Shown: piece by piece, positions 1-5,285 of the stretch
Numbering within the stretch: the stretch's first letter is position 1
How the letters are laid out: every line of letters starts with the position of its first letter
Assembly (NCBI GenBank): GCA_964429695.1
Contig: CAYSCS010000097.1
Location: 1 to 12,206 of the forward strand
Length of the DNA: 12,206 nucleotides
From: CAYSCS01 sp964429695
Lineage (GTDB): Bacteria; Acidobacteriota; Aminicenantia; Aminicenantales; Aminicenantaceae
Reading direction: 5' to 3'
Translations under genes and position numbers: made by a program
Notes under the pieces: model-generated
What the model was told of the DNA's origin: nothing
The model's input: only the letters and a program-made list of their open reading frames with translations
The model's database searches: none

Positions 1-150
1 TCAACTGGAGAAGTGGCAATATGTCTACAACTATATCAGACCACATCAGGCTCTTGATTATCTGACTCCTTATGAATATTATCGGCAATGGAAAAGAAAC
101 CAAACTACCAAAGTGTCACTAATGTCCTGACCCAATACATCTAATTGACA
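1..150 (+). mobile_element. IS481/IS3-like insertion sequence, 3' end (left copy)
   Basis: The first 140 bases recur exactly, inverted, at 12066-12205 and encode the C-terminal end of a DDE transposase. The IS body lies outside the window to the left, so only the end next to the transposase stop is seen. After base 140 the two copies differ for four bases (CTAA here, GAAT in the other) and then share TTGACA at the same offset (145-150). Read inward this gives TGTCAA, matching the TGT start usual for IS481-type ends, so I place the IS end provisionally at 150. The exact end and any target duplication cannot be determined because the other IS end is missing. Confidence 0.75.
2..130 (+). CDS. 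Transposase, C-terminal fragment cut by window edge (left)
   Basis: The last 42 codons of a DDE (rve-type) integrase-core transposase are visible, ending at TGA 128-130. The signature is the stretch YNYIRPHQALDYLTPYEYY, the W..(Y/F)N..RPHxxLxxxTPxE motif at the C-terminal end of IS481 and IS3 family transposases. The catalytic D, D and E residues lie upstream, outside the window, so activity cannot be judged. The fragment is open to the left edge with no sign of a frameshift. IS481 versus IS3 cannot be decided from so short a piece. An identical fragment lies on the opposite strand at the right end. Confidence 0.8.
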   Translation, partial: QLEKWQYVYNYIRPHQALDYLTPYEYYRQWKRNQTTKVSLMS

Positions 151-285
151 GGCATAGACTATTTATGATAAAAAAATTACTTAATTGAAGAGGATGAAAA
201 GAAGCGCAGCTTTTAAAAATCAAATAAAATTAAACTCACCTATTCACCCTTCCTTTATTTCCTTTCTTGCTGAATATCCTTTCAT

Positions 286-291
286 GATAAT
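286..291 (+). promoter_or_regulatory. Candidate -10 box for the methionine cluster
   Basis: GATAAT at 286-291 matches the sigma-70 -10 consensus at five of six positions. It would start transcription near 297-299, exactly at the 5' base of the long helix of the leader RNA. No convincing -35 lies 16-18 bases upstream: the region is pyrimidine-rich and 263-268 reads TTTCTT. The main support is therefore how well the predicted start fits the RNA boundary. Confidence 0.3.
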
Positions 292-295
292 GTGA

Positions 296-390
296 AGCCC
301 GAGCACAGGGCGGTCGCGCTGAGGACTCTGTGCCGGGTCAAGACTTAAAAAACAAGTCTTACTTCCCCAGCCACGCCCCGTGTTCGGGCT
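296..390 (+). ncRNA. Structured leader RNA upstream of metB, candidate riboswitch
   Basis: A GC-rich island in AT-rich surroundings folds into a three-way junction. P1 pairs 296-306 with 380-390 (one G-U) and, after one A-C mismatch, continues as 308-312 with 374-378. P2 pairs 318-323 with 366-371 with one mismatch. P3 pairs 324-328 with 335-339. P4 pairs 340-346 with 354-360 around an A-rich loop. A competing helix pairs 303-310 (GCACAGGG) with 326-333 (CUCUGUGC), and would break both P1 and P3. Just 3' of P1, CUCCUU (389-394) is complementary to the Shine-Dalgarno AAGGAG (460-465) of the downstream gene; its first two bases are tied up in P1. The position before cystathionine gamma-synthase, asd and lysC suggests sensing of methionine, SAM or a related compound. 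I see neither the GAUGAAACC nor the GGCAACC core of SAM-I and cannot assign a known class. The pairing is seen; the switching function is inferred. A repetitive palindromic element is the alternative. Confidence 0.5.
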
Positions 391-459
391 CCTTCCCAAA
401 AACTTAATTTCTTAACTCTCAAAAAATTTAACTCCCGGCTCAATTCATCAAACTTGTAT

Positions 460-466
460 AAGGAGG
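460..466 (+). promoter_or_regulatory. Shine-Dalgarno site deciding the metB start
   Basis: AAGGAGG lies five bases before ATG 472 and fixes this start rather than TTG 454. The same bases (460-465) are perfectly complementary to CUCCUU at 389-394, at the 3' edge of the structured leader, so the site could be masked when the leader refolds. That masking is inferred. Confidence 0.75.
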
Positions 467-471
467 AAAAG

Positions 472-1614
472 ATGAGATTTTCAACTAAGGCCATAAAGGC
501 AGGTCAAATTCCTGACCCAACTACAGGAGCAATCAGTTTTCCAATCTATCAAACTTCTACTTACGTTCAGGAAGAGCCTTCAAAGCATAAGGGCTTTTCC
601 TATGCGCGAACAGAAAATCCCACGAGAAAGGCTCTTGAAGAGAATATAGCTTCTCTTGAAGGTGGTAGATTCGGGCTATGTTTTGCAAGCGGATTGGCTG
701 CCATCAACACTGTTTTAAATCTCTTGAAATCAGGGGACCACATTATTGCCCCTGATGACCTTTATGGAGGGACATACAGAATTTTTACTCAACTCTATGA
801 GAAGTTCGGACTTTCTTTTTCTTTTGTAAATCAAACTGAGCCTGAGTGTGTAGAGAGAGCAATCCAGAAAAACACCAAAATCATCTGGATTGAAACTCCC
901 TCCAATCCGCTTTTGAAGATAGCCGATATTCAGGAAATTTCGAAAATAGCCTCGGGCTCTGGATGTTTATCTGTCGTAGACAACACTTTTGCCTCGCCAT
1001 ACTTACAACAACCTCTTCATCTTGGCGCTGATATAATCGTTCACAGCACCACAAAGTATCTTGGTGGGCATTCTGATGTCATTGGGGGTGCACTTGTTGT
1101 AGATAAAGAAGAATTATTTGAAAAATTGAAATTCTTTCAGAACGCAGTTGGAGCAGTTCCCGGTCCTCAAGATTGTTATCTTGTTTTAAGAGGGATAAAA
1201 ACATTGCCTCTTCGCATGGAAAGACATTGCTCCAATGCCAGAGCGATTGCCAGGTATCTCTGGCTGCATCCCAAGGTCAAGAGGGTTTATTATCCGGGAT
1301 TAAGTGACCATCCGAGTTATTTAATTGCTAAGAAGCAGATGAAAGACTTTGGAGGGATGGTTTCTCTGGAATTAAAGTCAGATTGGGAAGGCGTTTCTAA
1401 ATTCTTGAAGAATCTAAAGTATTTCTCTCTTGCAGAGAGTCTGGGGACTGTATTTTCTCTCATTAACCATCCCGCTACCATGACTCATGCCTCAATCCCA
1501 AAAATGATACGCGAAAAAAGGGGAATCACAGATGGACTCTTAAGGCTGTCGGTGGGCTGTGAAGATGTGGAAGATTTGCTTGAAGATTTGGGGAATGCCT
1601 TAGAGAGAGTTTAG
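472..1614 (+). CDS. metB: Cystathionine gamma-synthase / trans-sulfuration PLP enzyme
   Basis: A 380-residue cytoplasmic PLP enzyme of the Cys/Met metabolism family, full length for the group. Asp170 in DNTFASP should hold the PLP pyridine nitrogen, and Lys195 in HSTTKYLGGHSDVIGG is the Schiff-base lysine. The N-terminal STKAIKAGQ and the YARTENPTR stretch (residues 44-52) are also family hallmarks. It would join an activated homoserine (O-succinyl or O-acetyl) with cysteine to give cystathionine, although gamma-lyase or sulfhydrylase members look very similar. Company with asd and aspartate kinase favours biosynthesis. The start ATG 472 follows a strong AAGGAGG (460-466) at five bases; the in-frame TTG at 454 overlaps that region and is rejected. 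The gene lies 30 bp before asd, probably in one operon under the structured leader at 296-390. Confidence 0.88.
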   Translation: MRFSTKAIKAGQIPDPTTGAISFPIYQTSTYVQEEPSKHKGFSYARTENPTRKALEENIASLEGGRFGLCFASGLAAINTVLNLLKSGDHIIAPDDLYGGTYRIFTQLYEKFGLSFSFVNQTEPECVERAIQKNTKIIWIETPSNPLLKIADIQEISKIASGSGCLSVVDNTFASPYLQQPLHLGADIIVHSTTKYLGGHSDVIGGALVVDKEELFEKLKFFQNAVGAVPGPQDCYLVLRGIKTLPLRMERHCSNARAIARYLWLHPKVKRVYYPGLSDHPSYLIAKKQMKDFGGMVSLELKSDWEGVSKFLKNLKYFSLAESLGTVFSLINHPATMTHASIPKMIREKRGITDGLLRLSVGCEDVEDLLEDLGNALERV

Positions 1615-1647
1615 AAGCAAGATAGTTAACTTGAGAAAGAGGTAATG

Positions 1648-2715
1648 ATGGGTAAGGTAAAGGTCGGAATTGCAGGCTGCACAGGGATCGTGGGGCAGGA
1701 ATTTGTGAGGCTTCTTTTTGACCATCCTTATTTTGAAATTGTAGCCCTCAGTGCTTCCTCGAGGTCATCCGGAAAGACTTATGGAGAAAGTTTGGTTTGC
1801 ACTCGTGAAAGAAAAATTCCTGCCTCAATCATGAATGAAATTGTCTATGAGACTTCTCCCAGGCTATTTCTTGAGAAGGATGCAAAAATTATTTTCAGCG
1901 CACTTCCTTCACAAGTAGCAAAAAGTTTAGAGCTTGAGATGGCAGAAATGGGTTTATCCGTTTTCTCCAATTCGAGCGCTCATCGCCTGGAATCTCAAGT
2001 TCCGATTTTGATTCCTGAGATAAATCCTGAGCACTTGAATCTTATCCTCGCTCAAATCTCAAAAAGAAAAGGATTTATTCTCACCGGTCCTAACTGCTCA
2101 GTTTCAGGCCTCGCCCTTGTTCTTAAACCCTTGATGGATTTGGGCTTGAAGTCGGTTATTGTCACCACCTATCAGGCTGTTTCCGGAGCAGGGAGAAGAG
2201 GCGTTGCTTCTCTTGATATTCTGGGAAATATAATTCCTTATATTGAAAACGAGGAGGAGAAAATAGAAAAAGAAACAAAGAAAGTTCTAGGGAAATTAAG
2301 AGATGATTTTGTTGAAGAAGCAAAGTTTGAAATTAATTCAAGTTGTTGTCGAGTGCCAGTGGCTGATGGTCATCTGGAGAGCGTTGTTATGGAATTTGAT
2401 GAAGATACGGAGCCTGAACTTATTAAAGAGAGGCTTAATTCTTTTCAGGGAATCCCGCAGCAGCTAAAGCTTCCTAGCGCACCTCAAAAACCAATCATTG
2501 TAAAAACTGAGACAACGAGACCTCAACCTGTTCTTGACGCTCAGGCTGGGTTCCCAGAAGTAGCCCGAGGAATGGCTGTTACTGTGGGAAGAATAAGGAA
2601 AAAAGGAAAGAGAATAAATCTTTTTCTCCTTGTCCATAATACGATTCGAGGCGCAGCTGGCACATGTATTTTAAATGCAGAGCTTGCCCTGGCCAAAAGA
2701 TTTTTAAATCAATAG
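1648..2715 (+). CDS. asd: Aspartate-semialdehyde dehydrogenase, archaeal/fungal type
   Basis: This enzyme reduces aspartyl-4-phosphate to aspartate-semialdehyde with NADPH, the second step of the aspartate pathway. The N-terminal Rossmann motif GIAGCTGIVGQEF (residues 7-19 from this start) binds NADP. The active-site cysteine is Cys150 in TGPNCSVSG, and the proposed base is His242 in RVPVADGHLES. The overall arrangement and about 355 residues fit the archaeal/fungal-type enzyme rather than the E. coli type. Two adjacent ATGs exist at 1645 and 1648. The GAGG at 1639-1642 sits two bases before the first and five before the second, so 1648 is preferred and 1645 would add only one Met. The stop TAG (2713-2715) touches the lysC ribosome binding site, so coupling with the next gene is likely. 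Confidence 0.92.
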   Translation: MGKVKVGIAGCTGIVGQEFVRLLFDHPYFEIVALSASSRSSGKTYGESLVCTRERKIPASIMNEIVYETSPRLFLEKDAKIIFSALPSQVAKSLELEMAEMGLSVFSNSSAHRLESQVPILIPEINPEHLNLILAQISKRKGFILTGPNCSVSGLALVLKPLMDLGLKSVIVTTYQAVSGAGRRGVASLDILGNIIPYIENEEEKIEKETKKVLGKLRDDFVEEAKFEINSSCCRVPVADGHLESVVMEFDEDTEPELIKERLNSFQGIPQQLKLPSAPQKPIIVKTETTRPQPVLDAQAGFPEVARGMAVTVGRIRKKGKRINLFLLVHNTIRGAAGTCILNAELALAKRFLNQ

Positions 2716-2727
2716 GGAGGAATTGAG

Positions 2728-4137
2728 ATGAAAATAATGAAATTTGGAGGAGGATGCCTCAAAGACCGTGAAAGCTTTTTAAAGGTTTCATCTCTTATCG
2801 CTAGAGAAAAAGAAGTAATTGTCGTCGTCTCCGCAATTCAGGGAATGACAGATCTTCTTTTGAAGAGCATGGAAAAAGCGCTGGAGGGAGAAGATGGAGT
2901 CAGAGAAAGCATAGAGGAGATAAGAAAAAGACATTTTGAACTTGCCGAACAAATAACGAAGAACAAGAGAATAAAAGAAAAGATCTTGAGAGAGATTGAA
3001 GCAAGAATCAAGACGCTTGAACGCAACCTTTATGGAATCTGTTACACGGGAGAAGTATTTCCCCCCGTTAAAGCTTTGATCTTGAGTTATGGTGAGAGAT
3101 TTTCCGCATTCATTCTTACAGGAACGCTTTTAAGTCAGGGGAGAATGGCGAAAGCCCTTGAATCTGAAAAGGCAGGAATCATCACGGATGAGAATTTTGA
3201 GAATGCCTCTCCGATTCTTTCTGAAGTAAAGAAAAAGCTGGAACTGTCGGTTGTACCGCTTGTAAAAAAAGGAGAAATTCCAGTTATAACAGGTTATTTT
3301 GGATGCACTTCTCAGGGAAAAATAACAACCTTGGGAAGAAACGGTTCTGATTACAGCGCTTCCGTAATTGGTTCTGCTCTGGGGGCTGAAGTTATAGAAA
3401 TCTGGAAAGATGTAGAGGGGTTCATGAGCGCAGACCCAGGAATTGTGAAGAAAGCCTTAAAAATAGAAAGGCTTTCATATCCTGAGGCAGCCGAGCTATC
3501 CTATTTTGGAGCGAAAATCCTGCACCCCAGGACATTTGAGCCTCTCTCAAAAAGAGGAATACCTATTTACATCAAGTATCTTCAGGATCCCTTGGATTAT
3601 GGAACGTTAATTTCCCCGGATTCAGAGGGAAGGGAGAACCATGTACCGGTGAAAAGCGTAACTTATAACCGCCATATTTCAGTGCTCAAAGTTTATGGAG
3701 CAGGGGTAGGGTATAAACCAGGGATAATAGCAGAAATTGGAAGAAGGCTTGCAGAGCAAGGCATCAATATTTATTCTATAATAACAAGCCAGACGTGTAT
3801 AAATCTCATCTTAAAAAGGTCAGATGCTAGGAAGAGTCAGGATTTACTGAAAACCTTGGTAGGGGGTGTCATAGAAAGAGTGGATTTGGAGGAACAAAAG
3901 GCTCTTATTGCTGTGATTGGAGAAGGGATTCTGAAGAAGAAGGGAATAGCAGCGAGGATTTTCTCCTCTGTTACGGAGGCGAAGATAAATATCCAAATGG
4001 TTTCAGGAGGAGCATCTGATGTAACCTATTATATTGTTGTCGAAGAAGGAGATTTTGAGTCTGCTGTTGTTGCCATCCATAGGGAATTTTTCGAGGAAGA
4101 GATGTTTAAGTATAAAAGCCCAGAGTCAAAAATATAA
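2728..4137 (+). CDS. lysC: Aspartate kinase with two C-terminal ACT domains
   Basis: This enzyme phosphorylates aspartate, committing carbon to lysine, threonine and methionine. The kinase domain covers roughly residues 1-295, with KFGG at 5-8, GERFSA at 122-127, the TTLGRNGSDYSA motif at 200-211, WKDVEGFMSADP at 226-237 and YFGAKILHP at 259-267. Two ACT domains follow, about 316-380 and 391-460, implying feedback inhibition by an amino acid that cannot be named from sequence. At 469 residues it is the usual length for a monofunctional enzyme; no homoserine dehydrogenase domain is fused. The normally conserved KFGGTS reads KFGGGC, losing the Thr beside the ATP phosphates. The start ATG follows GGGAGG (2715-2720), which overlaps the last base of the asd stop, so the two genes are likely co-translated. 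lysC is used as the general aspartokinase symbol. Confidence 0.9.
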   Translation: MKIMKFGGGCLKDRESFLKVSSLIAREKEVIVVVSAIQGMTDLLLKSMEKALEGEDGVRESIEEIRKRHFELAEQITKNKRIKEKILREIEARIKTLERNLYGICYTGEVFPPVKALILSYGERFSAFILTGTLLSQGRMAKALESEKAGIITDENFENASPILSEVKKKLELSVVPLVKKGEIPVITGYFGCTSQGKITTLGRNGSDYSASVIGSALGAEVIEIWKDVEGFMSADPGIVKKALKIERLSYPEAAELSYFGAKILHPRTFEPLSKRGIPIYIKYLQDPLDYGTLISPDSEGRENHVPVKSVTYNRHISVLKVYGAGVGYKPGIIAEIGRRLAEQGINIYSIITSQTCINLILKRSDARKSQDLLKTLVGGVIERVDLEEQKALIAVIGEGILKKKGIAARIFSSVTEAKINIQMVSGGASDVTYYIVVEEGDFESAVVAIHREFFEEEMFKYKSPESKI

Positions 4138-4151
4138 AAAAATTTATATTT
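4130..4151 (+). terminator. AT-only hairpin across the lysC stop, possible weak terminator
   Basis: A perfect 9-bp stem pairs 4130-4138 with 4143-4151 around an AAAA loop and overlaps the lysC stop codon. It marks the end of the methionine cluster but contains only A-T pairs and lacks a proper U tract, so termination is doubtful. A chance AT-rich dyad is a real alternative. Confidence 0.25.
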
Positions 4152-4256
4152 AGATAATTAAAAAGAATCTATTGTTCAAATCTATTTTTGTCTGATTGGT
4201 AACTGATTTAATAATAAAGGTTAAAAAGCATTATTACAGAGACGAAGTTTGAGGAT

Positions 4257-4309
4257 TTAGCAAAAAGTCCGTAATTCGAATCTAAAGTTAGGATTCTGTT
4301 TTTTGCTAA
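4257..4309 (+). terminator. Hairpin with 10-bp stem, uncertain role
   Basis: TTAGCAAAAA (4257-4266) pairs perfectly with TTTTTGCTAA (4300-4309), and 4268-4270 can pair with 4291-4293. A run of six T (4299-4304) lies within the right arm, not after it, so it is not a canonical intrinsic terminator. It could stop read-through between the two gene blocks or act as a binding site near the GntR gene. Confidence 0.25.
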
Positions 4310-4429
4310 TTTGCTGAAAAGCAGGTAAATTATAGCTAAAAGATAAATCAGAATAACATTAGAAATCAAAATTATAGAATTTTTTCCGTTGAATGAGGTC
4401 AGAGATTAAATTTACTATTTTTATTATTC

Positions 4430-4457
4430 TTGACAAAGATATAAAATATATTTTAAT
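4430..4457 (+). promoter_or_regulatory. Sigma-70 promoter of the GntR gene
   Basis: A perfect TTGACA (4430-4435) is followed after 16 bases by TTTAAT (4452-4457), five of six matches to the -10 box. Transcription would start near 4464, about seven bases before ATG 4471, giving an almost leaderless mRNA. That fits the absence of a Shine-Dalgarno sequence before this ATG. Confidence 0.55.
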
Positions 4458-4470
4458 AAAATATAATAAA

Positions 4471-5175
4471 ATGAATTTTACCGATATAAATTTTTCTTAT
4501 AAGAGTATTGCCGATTGCGTAGTTGATTTCCTGAAAAATCAAATGGAATTAGGCTATCTCAAGCCTGGGGAGAGAATAGATGAGAAAGAGTTATGCAAGG
4601 TTTTAAAAGTGAGTCGAACTCCTATTAGAGAAGCACTGATCAGGCTGGAAATGGATGGCTTTGTAGAGATACTTCCGAGAAGAACGATCCTGGTTAAGAA
4701 AATTTCTCTTGAAGAGATAAGAGATATATATCAGGTTATCGGGAACCTGGAAGTGGAAGCAGTAGGTATGGCAATAGAGAGAATAGAGAAAGAAAATATA
4801 AACAGAATGGAAGAGTTATACAAGAAGATGGTGGAAGCACTTAAAGATGGAGATATTGATAAATGGATTGATTCAAACCTTGAATTACACAGCATTCATC
4901 TTCATCTCAGCGGGAATAAAATATTAAAAGATATTGTATCGAAATTGAAAAAAAGGCTTTACGATTTTCCTAGAAAAATAGTTAACATCCCTGAATGGTC
5001 TAGAGAAATGATGAAAGATCATTTTCAGCTCATTGAGGCCTTCAAGAAAAAAGAAAAAGCAATTGCTAAAAAAATTATAAAAGAACATTGGAATTTTAAA
5101 AGGAGTTATCCATTTATAGTTCAATATTATGACTTGAAGAATGAAAAATCAGCAAACTCACGGAAATATATATGA
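4471..5175 (+). CDS. GntR-family transcriptional regulator, FadR (FCD) type
   Basis: A 234-residue DNA-binding regulator. An N-terminal winged helix (about residues 8-80) shows GERIDEKELCKVLKVSRTPIREALIRL, shown here in pieces: GERIDEKELCKVL at 33-45 and SRTPIREALIRLE at 48-60, the GntR recognition-helix pattern. It is followed by an all-helical FCD effector domain (about 85-215). Possible FCD metal or effector ligands are Asn136, His140, His184 and His206; Asn136 stands where Asp is more usual. Such proteins normally bind a small carboxylate-type ligand as dimers, but the ligand here is unknown. ATG 4471 is chosen over ATG 4393 because the promoter boxes lie inside the longer frame and family members begin just before the winged helix. 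It lies 110 bp before the TonB-dependent receptor on the same strand, which makes that receptor and the following peptidase plausible targets. Confidence 0.85.
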   Translation: MNFTDINFSYKSIADCVVDFLKNQMELGYLKPGERIDEKELCKVLKVSRTPIREALIRLEMDGFVEILPRRTILVKKISLEEIRDIYQVIGNLEVEAVGMAIERIEKENINRMEELYKKMVEALKDGDIDKWIDSNLELHSIHLHLSGNKILKDIVSKLKKRLYDFPRKIVNIPEWSREMMKDHFQLIEAFKKKEKAIAKKIIKEHWNFKRSYPFIVQYYDLKNEKSANSRKYI

Positions 5176-5272
5176 TGTTTAATACAAAGTTTAATTTTAA
5201 GAAAAAGGGGGGTGAAAATTAGATAAAATGGGAGTGTAAAACAGATTTATTGAGATTTTTAAATTAAGAATG

Positions 5273-5280
5273 AAGGAGGG
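5273..5280 (+). promoter_or_regulatory. Strong Shine-Dalgarno of the TonB receptor gene
   Basis: AAGGAGGG ends five bases before ATG 5286 and is the strongest ribosome binding site in this block. It contrasts with the GntR gene just upstream, which has none. Confidence 0.7.
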
Positions 5281-5285
5281 AAGAA

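Larger units (their letters stand above)
4138..4470. other. AT-rich gap between lysC and the GntR regulator
   Basis: No gene is supported here. The gap holds an inverted repeat with a 10-bp stem: 4257-4266 (TTAGCAAAAA) pairs with 4300-4309, and a further 3 bp (4268-4270 with 4291-4293) lie inside it. Near its right edge is the candidate promoter of the GntR gene. An in-frame ATG at 4393 could extend the GntR protein by 26 residues, but that stretch has no ribosome binding site, is unlike the family and contains the promoter boxes. Confidence 0.5.

Noticed and set aside
145..169. TTGACA 145-150 with TATGAT 164-169 or TGATAA 166-171 as an IS-borne promoter driving metB
   Set aside because: Spacing of 13 or 15 bases is too short for a good sigma-70 promoter, and the structured leader starts more than 100 bases later.
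296..390. SAM-I, lysine, cobalamin or c-di-GMP riboswitch, or SRP RNA
   Set aside because: The conserved core motifs of these classes that I know are not found in the segment.
296..400. Classical intrinsic terminator in the metB leader
   Set aside because: The long helix is followed by CCTTCCC and not by a U tract, so a transcription attenuator is unlikely; translational control fits better.
454..471. TTG start at 454 for the metB product
   Set aside because: It overlaps the Shine-Dalgarno sequence, adds six residues foreign to the family and is a weaker start than ATG 472.
4924..5124. Minus-strand frame inside the GntR gene, and similar antisense frames in lysC, the receptor, the peptidase and the PPC gene
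   Set aside because: Low-complexity shadows of well-supported genes on the plus strand, without ribosome sites or family resemblance.
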